Position numbers and translations under genes: made by a program
The notes under the pieces: generated by a model
Seen by the model: the letters and a program-made list of their open reading frames with translations, nothing else
Database searches by the model: none
Told to the model about the DNA's origin: nothing
Assembly: GCA_003230615.1 (NCBI GenBank)
Contig: QIFK01000085.1
Location: 1 to 37,575 of the forward strand
Reading direction: 5' to 3'
From: Nitrosospira sp.
GTDB taxonomy: Bacteria > Pseudomonadota > Gammaproteobacteria > Burkholderiales > Nitrosomonadaceae
DNA: 37,575 nucleotides
Shown: positions 30,217 to 37,575 of the stretch, in pieces
How positions within the stretch are numbered: position 1 is the stretch's first letter
Layout of the letters: every line of letters starts with the position of its first letter

Positions 30217-31047
30217 GTGAAAAAAATAGATAAATTTGTCGCTCTGGTACTGGCTGCAGATCGTACGGCTAACGACCCTGTTGCCATCAAATCAGGTATG
30301 GTCTGCAAAGCATTCGCACCGATCTGTGGGATACCAATGATAATTCGTGTACTAGATGCGCTTGAGGCAAGCGGTATGATTAGATCGATTATTTTATGCG
30401 GTCCACCCGAATCCATGCTCCCTGGATGTACGGAATTGGAGCAACGGATAGGACGTGGGGATATAACCTGGGTACCCAACCTTGATTCTCCCAGCCGCAG
30501 TGCCAATAGGGGGCTTGAGCATATAGATGAGGGCGTTCCAGTATTATTAACAACGGCTGACCATGCCTTATTGACACCTGAAATCGTGCAGTATTTTTTA
30601 CGTGAGTCTAGTAAAGCGGATAGTGATGCTACTGTGGGATTAGTTAAACATGAAAATGTCATGGCTAAATTTCCAGGCACTAAGCGTACCGTAATACGGT
30701 TTCGTGATGGAAACTTTTGTGGTTGTAACCTCTATACTTTTCTTAACCACCATGGTCGTGATTTGGTTTCATTCTGGAGACGAGCAGAAGATTTGCGCAA
30801 ACACCCTTGGCGATTAGTTGGGGAGATACTGGGTCCAATGGCTATTTTGTTATATCTACTCAGGATATCAACACTTAATCAAGCGCTGAACGCTGTGTCG
30901 GCTAAAGCCGGCGTTAGATCACGGGCAGTTATCATCCCCTATGCTCGGGCTGGTGTCGATGTAGATAAGGCGGAGGATATAGTGCTTGTAGAATCTATTT
31001 TGGAGGAAGCAATGCCCCTATCTTTTAATAAGAATGGAACCTCGTAG
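30217..31047 (+). CDS. MobA-like nucleotidyltransferase
   Basis: A 276-residue protein with a nucleotidyltransferase (GT-A-like) fold. The N-terminus VALVLAADRTANDPVA...CKAFAPICGIPMIIRVLDAL corresponds to the NTP-binding loop, with a modified glycine-rich motif, and LLTTADHALLTPE (about 108-120) supplies the metal-binding Asp region. It probably activates a phosphorylated small alcohol with CTP or another NTP. In this setting a polar-head precursor (for example phosphoglycerate, as reported for Caulobacter CpgD, or inositol phosphate) is the logical substrate. The start is GTG with no evident ribosome binding site. A hydrophobic stretch near 205-222 could give membrane association. Confidence 0.65.
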   Translation: MKKIDKFVALVLAADRTANDPVAIKSGMVCKAFAPICGIPMIIRVLDALEASGMIRSIILCGPPESMLPGCTELEQRIGRGDITWVPNLDSPSRSANRGLEHIDEGVPVLLTTADHALLTPEIVQYFLRESSKADSDATVGLVKHENVMAKFPGTKRTVIRFRDGNFCGCNLYTFLNHHGRDLVSFWRRAEDLRKHPWRLVGEILGPMAILLYLLRISTLNQALNAVSAKAGVRSRAVIIPYARAGVDVDKAEDIVLVESILEEAMPLSFNKNGTS

Positions 31048-31100
31048 CGTTTTCCCATGTAGCAAGATGATTGCATTCCAAGGTTTGCAAGAGAGAGTTT

Positions 31101-32177
31101 GTGAAAATAATTGAGAAATATATCATACGTGAGCTATTGATGCCGTTCACGGTGATTATGGCGATTCTGGTCGGGCTATTTTCTGCTTTAAGCAGTGCCA
31201 ATTTTTTGGCGGGGGCTGTGACAGAATCGGTTGGTATTGCCGGCATGCTGAAGTTAGTACTACTTAAGACTTTAATCGCCTTAGAAGTGCTTGTACCAGT
31301 CGCTCTCTATGTTGCCGTAATCATCGGTCTTGGCAGAATGAATAAGGACCAAGAAATTAACGTATTACGTTCTGCAGGTATTAGCGAACTGCGCATAATA
31401 TATTCTGTGCTTTTAGTTGCAATTCCAGTCGGGATTATCAGTGGCGCACTTTCTATGTTTGTTCGCCCTTGGGCTTATGAAGAGAATTATATTTTGAATG
31501 CGCAGGCAGAAGCTGAGTTAAATACAGACAATTTCCAAGCTGGACGTTTCTATGGAAGCGAAAAAAGTGGCAGAGTAGTTTATATTAACTCTAAGGATGA
31601 ATCTGGTAAGCAGATGAGACAAATATTTCACTACATTAATGGAATTAACGGAAGGGAGATCCTGGTCGCTCAGGAGGGGATACAACAAAAGCCAGCTCGA
31701 GGTCATCGACCCCAAATACATTTATTCAACGGCCATATTTATCGACTCTCCCACTCTTCGACAAAAGATACTGTTACTCATTTTGGAAAACTAGTCTACT
31801 TCACTGATAGTGGTAATGAGCTAGATTACAAGCGAAAATCTGCCTCCACCATGGTGCTGATGAACTCGAGTCAACCACGTGAAATTGCCGAACTTCAATG
31901 GCGTCTTTCTCGACCTATAGCAACAGTTTTACTAGCTCTGATTGCCATACCATTTGCTCGTACTTCACCTCGACGAAAAGGGGGGGAGAGAGTCTTTTTT
32001 GTTGCAGCTCTTGTTTTTGCAATCTATTACATTTTGAACGGGTTGGCCCAAACGTGGGTGGAGCAGGGGATAATAGGTAGCGTACCTGGAGTTTGGTGGT
32101 TATACATTTTCATGCTCATTATTTCACTTAATTTGCTTTTCCCTGATTCCTGGAGACGGTTATTTCGTTCTAGATGA
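31101..32177 (+). CDS. lptF: LptF/YjgP-family permease
   Basis: An inner-membrane subunit of the LptB2FG-type extractor. The protein is 358 residues from GTG 31101 (MKIIEKYIIRELLMPF); an in-frame TTG at 31071 is less likely. It has three membrane segments at each end and a periplasmic beta-jellyroll of about 140 residues between them (about 125-265), the standard LptF layout. SAGISELRIIYSVLL is the cytoplasmic coupling-helix region. The stop overlaps the lptG start by 4 bp. In most betaproteobacteria lptF lies beside pepA; here it sits inside a lipid-synthesis cassette, so it may be the normal lipopolysaccharide exporter or a second copy for another lipid. Confidence 0.85.
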   Translation: MKIIEKYIIRELLMPFTVIMAILVGLFSALSSANFLAGAVTESVGIAGMLKLVLLKTLIALEVLVPVALYVAVIIGLGRMNKDQEINVLRSAGISELRIIYSVLLVAIPVGIISGALSMFVRPWAYEENYILNAQAEAELNTDNFQAGRFYGSEKSGRVVYINSKDESGKQMRQIFHYINGINGREILVAQEGIQQKPARGHRPQIHLFNGHIYRLSHSSTKDTVTHFGKLVYFTDSGNELDYKRKSASTMVLMNSSQPREIAELQWRLSRPIATVLLALIAIPFARTSPRRKGGERVFFVAALVFAIYYILNGLAQTWVEQGIIGSVPGVWWLYIFMLIISLNLLFPDSWRRLFRSR

Positions 32178-33259
32178 TCTTAATAATAAATCGATATCTT
32201 GCTTTTCAGGTTTTTATTGGCCTGTGTATTGCTACAGCGGTACTTTTGCCATTGATGGGTTTCCTAGATTTGTTAGGTCAACTCGATGATGTGGGTAAAA
32301 TGTCATATGAGCGCAAAGAGCTATATCGTGTCAAAGATGCTTTCCTGCACACTGCGCTAATGTTGCCACGCAGGTTAATTCAACTTGCTCCATTTATTGC
32401 ATTATTGGGTACTGTAATCGCATTAGGGCGATTAGCCATTAATTTAGAACTTACCGCATTACGAGTGGCGGGTATTTCTCCCACTCGTTTAAGCTTGGCT
32501 CCACTCGTAGTTGGCCTAATCTTTGTACTATTTATTGCCATACTGGAACAATTTGTTGCACCACAATTTCAGCAGAAGGCCCTTTTACAACGAGCTGTAG
32601 TGCTTGAGCAGAGCGTACATCTTGGTAAAAATCTTGGTATTTGGACACGAAACGAAAAAAATATATTACGTATTGGTGAGATGCTAAATGATAAGAGGGT
32701 GATAAATGTAGAGGTGTTACATTTTGATGACAACGGTGCTCTGCTAACTTATACCCATGCAAAATATGCCGACATCATTGATGACAATTTGTGGGAATTA
32801 AGGGAAGTAATTACTAAGACGTTTACAGAGAATCAAATTGTATCTGTAAGCACTAGTTCGATGAGTTGGAAATCATTCCTAAATCCAAGCGATATCTCGA
32901 CTTTAAATAAAACACCGGAGAGTCTGTCACCTCTTGAATTATTTCAACATGTACGTTTCTTACGAACTACAGGCCAAGAAGCGGATGCATATGCACTTGC
33001 TTTGTGGCGAAAAGCTGGAGGGGGCTTCACAACTATTGCAATGTTGCTCCTTTCCATACCTTTTGTTCTAGGATCTACTAGAGCTGGTATGGCCAACAAG
33101 TTGGTGCTTGCAGCCATGGCCGGCATTTGTGTCTATTTACTTGATCAGATTATAGCAAACGCTGGCCTGTTGTTACATTTGAACCCAGCTCTGACCGCTC
33201 TATTCCCAGGATTAGCGCTGATCGTCTTAGCTAATTTTTGGTTACGTAGGATTCCTTAG
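32174..33259 (+). CDS. lptG: LptG/YjgQ-family permease
   Basis: The partner of the preceding LptF protein (361 residues). Membrane segments are near 10-35, 65-85, 100-125 and, after the periplasmic domain (about 135-270), near 280-355. The coupling region LTALRVAGISPTRLS matches the family. The ATGA overlap with lptF implies coupled translation and an equimolar LptFG heterodimer that would need the LptB ATPase, not encoded here. A 200-bp spacer with an inverted repeat follows before the CDP-alcohol phosphatidyltransferase gene. Confidence 0.87.
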   Translation: MILIINRYLAFQVFIGLCIATAVLLPLMGFLDLLGQLDDVGKMSYERKELYRVKDAFLHTALMLPRRLIQLAPFIALLGTVIALGRLAINLELTALRVAGISPTRLSLAPLVVGLIFVLFIAILEQFVAPQFQQKALLQRAVVLEQSVHLGKNLGIWTRNEKNILRIGEMLNDKRVINVEVLHFDDNGALLTYTHAKYADIIDDNLWELREVITKTFTENQIVSVSTSSMSWKSFLNPSDISTLNKTPESLSPLELFQHVRFLRTTGQEADAYALALWRKAGGGFTTIAMLLLSIPFVLGSTRAGMANKLVLAAMAGICVYLLDQIIANAGLLLHLNPALTALFPGLALIVLANFWLRRIP

Positions 33260-33339
33260 TTGTTTGCCCAGTATCCTTTGGTAGGACTATAAAGCACAAA
33301 AATTTATTTTTGGATGACTTGTTGTTGTGGTAGTAATGT

Positions 33340-33359
33340 CGCAGATAATGTAATCTGCG
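33340..33359 (+). terminator. 7-bp inverted repeat followed by T-tract after lptG (possible weak terminator)
   Basis: CGCAGAT and ATCTGCG flank a 6-nt loop (AATGTA), about 80 nt after the lptG stop. A run of five T begins about 6 nt beyond the stem. The distance weakens the terminator reading; a partial terminator or an operator for the next gene are alternatives. Confidence 0.35.
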
Positions 33360-33459
33360 TGGTCCTTTTTAACTAAATAGATATTATTGAATGTGTTGCA
33401 GAACCATATTTCATGATTTCAAGCCAAGATAATATCTAAAAATAATTTAAAACCCGGAA

Positions 33460-34683
33460 ATGGCGATTTTTATTTATATCATTGGTAATAGTGAGATTGA
33501 CGTTTGGGATCTAAGTGGTCGAGAACGTTTGCAACGTATGTTAAAGGTTTTCAAGAATCAGGTTACCCTGGTTGATGACCTTAGCATTGTTCCAGAGGGG
33601 GCGCAGGTTTTGTTTCTATGCGCGGATCATTTGTTTGATGCGAGAGTGTTATCAGCATTAGTCCACACGCGAAAGAATTTTATGTTGGTTAGTGATAGTG
33701 ACGAAACGGTTGCTATCTGCATTGCTGATGGCAGCGCACCTAATGTACTTGCGGATTTTCTAGGTGAAGGTAGGGGACATACTATCTCTACTTTTTCTCG
33801 CTACACACTAGATGACTTAAATGTAGAGCTTCAGCAAAAGAATCTGAAGAAGAAAGCTGCGCCCTACGTGCTATTTATTAGTAGTTCTAACTACAAGCTT
33901 CTCGAATCAGAATTGTTTGCCGGATCATACAAGGGTGTAACTGATTTAGTTACGAAATGGATCTGGCCTGTGCCTGCATTTTGGTTTACTCACCTTTGTG
34001 TGCGCATTGGTTTGCAGCCCAATCATGTCACTCTAATTAGTCTAGTATTTGCTGTGTTGACGGGGATTGCATTTTGGCATGGCAATTACAGTATAGGATT
34101 GGTTATGGGATGGATCATGACTTTCTTGGATACCGTGGATGGAAAATTGGCAAGGGTGACTGTTACTACGAGTCGCTTTGGTGATGTACTTGATCATGGT
34201 CTCGATATAATTCATCCGCCACTTTGGTATATGGCATGGGGCGTGGGTTTAACTGCAGTATCAATATCGATACCCGACTTGCAAATACTAATGTGGTTGA
34301 TGTTTATTGGTTATATAGGTGGCAGGGTATGTGAGGGGGTATTCCAGTTTTGGATAGGGTCATTTGATATGTTTATCTGGCGCAAGTTCGATTCATTTAA
34401 CCGGTTGATTACTGCCCGGCGCAACCCTAATCTGATATTGTTGACATGTAGTTGGTTGATAAATCAACCAGAACTTGGCTTTTTGTCGGTAGTTATATGG
34501 CAACTGCTCTCTACGGCTATTCTTGTTATGAGAGTAGTTTTTGGCTGGCGTGAAAGACGGCATTATGGCCCGTTGAAGTCGTGGTTTGAAGAAATCATCC
34601 AAAGCCGAGATGAACGAGAGCTGGCAGTACGGATTTTTACACGAACACCGGTTAGTATAAATGACAGAAGAGTTACGAATTAA
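33460..34683 (+). CDS. CDP-alcohol phosphatidyltransferase with N-terminal degenerate nucleotidyltransferase-like domain
   Basis: A 407-residue protein. Residues about 170-370 form a multi-pass CDP-alcohol phosphatidyltransferase domain with the full family signature: Asp224, Asp227-Gly228, Ala231-Arg232, Gly241, Asp245 and Asp249. Such enzymes displace CMP from a CDP-activated lipid or head group to build a phosphodiester. Residues 1-165 are an extra soluble domain that looks like a worn-down nucleotidyltransferase (LSGRERLQRML, VLFLCADHLFDARVLSALV), similar in layout to fused inositol-phosphate cytidylyltransferase/phosphotransferase enzymes, but lacking a recognisable NTP loop. The separate nucleotidyltransferase at 30217 may supply that activity. 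The end overlaps the kinase gene by 23 bp. Confidence 0.82.
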   Translation: MAIFIYIIGNSEIDVWDLSGRERLQRMLKVFKNQVTLVDDLSIVPEGAQVLFLCADHLFDARVLSALVHTRKNFMLVSDSDETVAICIADGSAPNVLADFLGEGRGHTISTFSRYTLDDLNVELQQKNLKKKAAPYVLFISSSNYKLLESELFAGSYKGVTDLVTKWIWPVPAFWFTHLCVRIGLQPNHVTLISLVFAVLTGIAFWHGNYSIGLVMGWIMTFLDTVDGKLARVTVTTSRFGDVLDHGLDIIHPPLWYMAWGVGLTAVSISIPDLQILMWLMFIGYIGGRVCEGVFQFWIGSFDMFIWRKFDSFNRLITARRNPNLILLTCSWLINQPELGFLSVVIWQLLSTAILVMRVVFGWRERRHYGPLKSWFEEIIQSRDERELAVRIFTRTPVSINDRRVTN

Positions 34684-35653
34684 AAAAATACAAATGGGAG
34701 GGGCTAAAATTGGCTTACTTTTCAACCCTCTAAGTGGACGATTTCGCAAGCGTAAGGGCGTAATAATGCATGTGTTGGAAGAAATTCCCGGTGTAATTAT
34801 TCAAGAAGCTACGAGTGCTGATGAGTTTAATGCAACAGTGAGCGATTTCATGGCTACTGGTATTGATTTGCTGGTAATTGCAGGTGGAGATGGTACTGTA
34901 CAGGCAGTTATAAATCATTTGTTTATAACGCATCCTCTTGAAAATTGGCCGATTCTTGCAATATTACCCGGTGGCACGACCAATATGACGGCGCTTGATT
35001 TAATTAGTCACGATGTCCCAGAAGACGCTGCACGAAATTTAAGCAAATACTTGTTGACTCGGACATTACCCTCATTAGTACGACGACATGTATTGTGTAT
35101 AGAGCAAACAGGTTCTGTTAAAGTGTATGGTATGTTTTTCGGAGTTGGTATTATTGCTCGTGCTGTAATATTCTCCAGAAGCAGGATCAAGCAAATAGGA
35201 ATCACTGGAGAAGTTTATTCAGGCTTAATCATGTTTGGTTATATTGTTGGATTGATTCTTGGGTGCCGCAAAGGGGCATGGGCGCCAGCACAGACGACAA
35301 CGATCAGGGTAGGTGAAAAGACTTGCAATGGTGCCCAATTGATTTTGTTTGCCAGTACGCTTGATCGCTTGCTATTTAATATGCATCCGTACTGGGGACA
35401 GGAGCAGGAACCGATTCATGTTACATTTATCGAGCAGCGTCAGAAAAATCTTTTACGATCGATACCTTCAATAATTTCAGGAAAAGGTGCGACTCTCAAG
35501 GAGCATGACGGTTATCATAGTCACAACAGCAGTACGCTGGAGCTAGCGATAGATGACGATTATATTGTTGACGGTGAATCTTACCGAGCAGCAAGTCAGA
35601 ACGGGCCGTTAAAGATTTCGGCAGCTGGCCCTATCACTTTCCTGACTTGGTAG
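34661..35653 (+). CDS. Diacylglycerol / sphingoid-base kinase family protein
   Basis: A 330-residue lipid kinase of the DAGK catalytic (YegS/LCB5) family. Visible motifs are NPLSG (22-26), the ATP-binding GGDGT (75-79) and LPGGTTNMTA (about 102-111). The C-terminal beta-sandwich region ends DDDYIVDGE. The family phosphorylates diacylglycerol, ceramide or sphingosine-like bases; the sequence alone does not tell which. In Caulobacter a member acts as a ceramide kinase. The ATG overlaps the preceding gene by 23 bp; an internal ATG at 34694 would remove the overlap, but neither start has a ribosome binding site. A 30-bp spacer leads to the Tam41-like gene. Confidence 0.8.
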   Translation: MTEELRIKKIQMGGAKIGLLFNPLSGRFRKRKGVIMHVLEEIPGVIIQEATSADEFNATVSDFMATGIDLLVIAGGDGTVQAVINHLFITHPLENWPILAILPGGTTNMTALDLISHDVPEDAARNLSKYLLTRTLPSLVRRHVLCIEQTGSVKVYGMFFGVGIIARAVIFSRSRIKQIGITGEVYSGLIMFGYIVGLILGCRKGAWAPAQTTTIRVGEKTCNGAQLILFASTLDRLLFNMHPYWGQEQEPIHVTFIEQRQKNLLRSIPSIISGKGATLKEHDGYHSHNSSTLELAIDDDYIVDGESYRAASQNGPLKISAAGPITFLTW

Positions 35654-35683
35654 TACACAAACGGATTTCACGGACCTGTATCA

Positions 35684-36670
35684 ATGACAGATCATGTATC
35701 AACATTGGATAGAAAGATCCCGGATAGCTTAGTTTCCGAAGTCGCATCTATAGGATCAAGGGATGTGTCGGAAGATTTTTCAATCTTTGTTGAAGAACTG
35801 AAATCACGTTTTGAGTCATCACTAGATGCCATTATTCTTTATGGGTCTTGTTTGCGTTCCTATGAAATTGGCGATGGGGTAGTTGATTTTTATACCGTGG
35901 TGGACGATTATAGCAATGCTTACCAAGAACATTACTTGCGCTATTTCAATGCATGGTTACCGCCGAATGTGTTTTATCTTGAGGTATCTAGGCAGGAGAA
36001 AACATTTCGTGCTAAATATGCAGTTATTTCAATAGCAGACTTCGAGAAAGGAAACCAATATTGGTTTCATTCGTACCTATGGGCACGTTTTGCTCAACCT
36101 GTGCGGTTATTGTATGTTCGAAATGAAGCTATTCACCAGCGTGTTTACTATTCATTAGCGCATGCAGTAGTTGCATTTCTTACCCCTACTATTTCGGTGT
36201 TGGGCCCGCGTGTAATAACTGTGGAAGAAATTTGGGTCAGGGGTTTGACTCTCACCTATGCGGCTGAACTTAGGCCTGAGCAGGAATCGCGTGCTTGTCA
36301 GCTTGCTAAACTCAATTTGGATGATTACATAAGGCTGACCGAATATGCTTTGCCTTCTCTGGTGGGAATACTTGAGAAATTGCCGGAGGAGCATCAAGGA
36401 CAAGTCCACTACCGATGCTTAACTGATGAGGCTGAGCGCCGAAATTCTTTGAGGCGTTGGCGATTGCGTCGTTGGCAGGGACGGGTTCTTTCCGTGCTTC
36501 GGCTGATAAAGGCGACATTTACCTTCCGGGACTGTATTGATTATGCCGCATGGAAGATCGAACGTCACACTGGGATTCGTATTGAAGTTACTCCAAAACT
36601 ACGCCGTCATCCAGTATTATGGGGCTATAAAGTTTTTTGGAAACTATTGCGACGCGGTGTATTACGATAA
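35684..36670 (+). CDS. Tam41-like nucleotidyltransferase (possible CTP:phosphatidate-type cytidylyltransferase)
   Basis: A 328-residue protein with a nucleotidyltransferase core: YGS (53-55) then VDFYTVVDD (67-75) with the metal-binding acids. Further blocks match my recollection of Tam41/Mmp37, the mitochondrial CDP-diacylglycerol synthase: EHYLRYFNAW (about 82-91), KYAVIS (111-116), LWARFAQPV (132-140), then a helical C-terminus (IKATFTFRD). Unlike CdsA it has no membrane bundle. It could convert the product of the adjacent kinase (phosphatidate or ceramide-1-phosphate) into its CDP-activated form for the phosphatidyltransferase two genes upstream. The C-terminus is very basic, which suits membrane binding. 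The assignment needs a profile search. Confidence 0.65.
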   Translation: MTDHVSTLDRKIPDSLVSEVASIGSRDVSEDFSIFVEELKSRFESSLDAIILYGSCLRSYEIGDGVVDFYTVVDDYSNAYQEHYLRYFNAWLPPNVFYLEVSRQEKTFRAKYAVISIADFEKGNQYWFHSYLWARFAQPVRLLYVRNEAIHQRVYYSLAHAVVAFLTPTISVLGPRVITVEEIWVRGLTLTYAAELRPEQESRACQLAKLNLDDYIRLTEYALPSLVGILEKLPEEHQGQVHYRCLTDEAERRNSLRRWRLRRWQGRVLSVLRLIKATFTFRDCIDYAAWKIERHTGIRIEVTPKLRRHPVLWGYKVFWKLLRRGVLR

Positions 36671-36740
36671 CAATAAGTGACTTTATTTTGCCATGTGCGT
36701 TCAGGCGATATATAAGATCCCAGTATATGTTTTAGATAAA

Positions 36741-36750
36741 AAGGAGGTGA
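36741..36750 (+). other. Orphan perfect Shine-Dalgarno sequence
   Basis: AAGGAGGTGA is a complete anti-16S match but is followed only by a three-codon frame (TTG ACT ATC TAA at 36755-36766). It may be a relic of a lost gene or coincidence. Confidence 0.3.
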
Positions 36751-36810
36751 AATTTTGACTATCTAACTGGAATATATTTAAGTTCAAGAACTGTATTCTT
36801 TGTTGTCAGA

Positions 36811-37560
36811 TTAATTTCTTTCAAATACGAAACAAATCTCTCCCCAATTTTTTGTTGTTTTAGACTTTACTCTTAGGCCTGCCTGCGCCATCAGATTTAC
36901 TGCCTCTTGTTGTTCTTCATCAGTCCCTAATTCTACGATAACAGACCTAATAGCATGATTGCTGAGCACATTCTTTGCACCTTTAATAATAGAGACTTCT
37001 ATGCCATCAACATCAATCTTAATATAATTGGGAAATGGGAAATTCCACACCGCGCACAAGTCATCCAGCGTTACTCCAAACATGCCCTGTATATGATTGG
37101 CTGAAATCTTCATGTTTTTAAGATCTTCTTTTCCAAATTGTGAACGGTTACCACCGGGAATAAATTTAGGAATATACAGTTTAGAAAATTCACTATTTCC
37201 AGATACGGCAACACAATAGGACGTAATATTATTTTCAAGTTTATTTAGGTATATATTTTTATTAAGCAAATAATAATTTATGCTCTGAGGCTCAAAAGCA
37301 AACACATGAATTTTTTTACCATGTTTTTTGACAGGATACAGAGAATATTGACCGATGTTTGCACCCAGATCAAAATAACACGAATCAGGTTCAAAGCTAT
37401 CGAGCCAATCTAATGTATCCGGTTCTTTAACAGAATAAGTTTTTGCTCGTTTAAGGGTTCGCCAATTATCTACTGCAATACGTATTGATTGCCCTCTAAC
37501 GCTTACTTCTGTAAAGCCGCCTTTTATTCTATAAAGAGTTAATAGAAAACCTGACCAAAA
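36811..37560 (-). CDS. FkbM-family methyltransferase, start not resolved
   Basis: A SAM-dependent methyltransferase of the FkbM type, which often modifies sugars in polysaccharides or glycolipids. The frame is open from an upstream stop at 37561-37563 down to 36811. The SAM-binding motif (YFDLGANIGQYSLYP, complement of about 37335-37377) and the AFEP block lie upstream of the GTG at 37305, so a start there would cut the domain. The region above holds no ATG, GTG or TTG in frame. The 5' end is therefore outside the window in another frame (frameshift), uses an unusual start, or is lost. The C-terminal KIDVDGIEVSIIKGA block is typical. It converges with the Tam41-like gene across 140 bp. Confidence 0.75.
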   Translation of the reverse strand, partial: FWSGFLLTLYRIKGGFTEVSVRGQSIRIAVDNWRTLKRAKTYSVKEPDTLDWLDSFEPDSCYFDLGANIGQYSLYPVKKHGKKIHVFAFEPQSINYYLLNKNIYLNKLENNITSYCVAVSGNSEFSKLYIPKFIPGGNRSQFGKEDLKNMKISANHIQGMFGVTLDDLCAVWNFPFPNYIKIDVDGIEVSIIKGAKNVLSNHAIRSVIVELGTDEEQQEAVNLMAQAGLRVKSKTTKNWGEICFVFERN

Positions 37561-37575
37561 TTATTTTAAGAATAA

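Overview
The window looks like a chromosomal segment of a Gram-negative betaproteobacterium, probably in or near the Nitrosomonadales (Nitrosomonas-like). This rests on protein resemblance and gene order recalled from memory: fmt-rsmB-DUF4390-ntrY-ntrX, and tkt-gap-pgk-pyk-fba next to yggX. No database search was possible. The DNA is AT-leaning. Housekeeping genes mostly have clear AGGAG-type ribosome binding sites. No rRNA, tRNA, CRISPR array, phage or intact insertion sequence was recognised.

Layout. (1) 159-7687, mostly minus strand: a Tat-exported transglutaminase-like protein whose catalytic Cys is replaced by Ser, a rubredoxin-reductase-like flavoprotein, an orphan PilG-type response regulator, the TrkA/TrkH potassium uptake pair, an inositol-monophosphatase-family enzyme and a thioredoxin-like protein. 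(2) 7767-9001, plus strand: rsmE and the Fe(II)-trafficking gene yggX. (3) 9190-16274, minus strand: a central carbon operon in the order tkt, gap, pgk, pyk, fba (glycolysis, gluconeogenesis and Calvin cycle), with a candidate promoter and direct repeats before tkt, a 15-bp perfect stem-loop between tkt and gap, and a smaller hairpin between gap and pgk. (4) 16449-23356, minus strand: def, fmt, rsmB, DUF4390 and ntrYX. NtrX has lost the ATPase motifs of a sigma-54 activator. (5) 23514-27827, plus strand: a LysM protein and topoisomerase III, separated by about 620 bp without a gene where related genomes usually carry dprA and smg. (6) 27933-28836, minus strand: a small membrane protein and an mscL pseudogene with four frameshifts.

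(7) 29016-36670, plus strand, is the most interesting part. Seven genes look like a lipid-making cassette: a GNAT-fold acyltransferase-like protein, a MobA-like nucleotidyltransferase, an LptF/LptG pair, a CDP-alcohol phosphatidyltransferase with an extra degenerate nucleotidyltransferase domain, a diacylglycerol/sphingoid-base-kinase-family protein, and a protein resembling Tam41, the mitochondrial CDP-diacylglycerol synthase. Together these could phosphorylate a lipid, activate it with CTP, attach a polar head and export the product. The set partly recalls the Caulobacter ceramide-phosphoglycerate locus (GNAT-type ceramide synthase, kinase, cytidylyltransferase), so an anionic sphingolipid or an unusual phospholipid is a reasonable hypothesis. 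No serine palmitoyltransferase gene lies in the window. (8) 36811-37560, minus strand: an FkbM-type methyltransferase whose start cannot be found.
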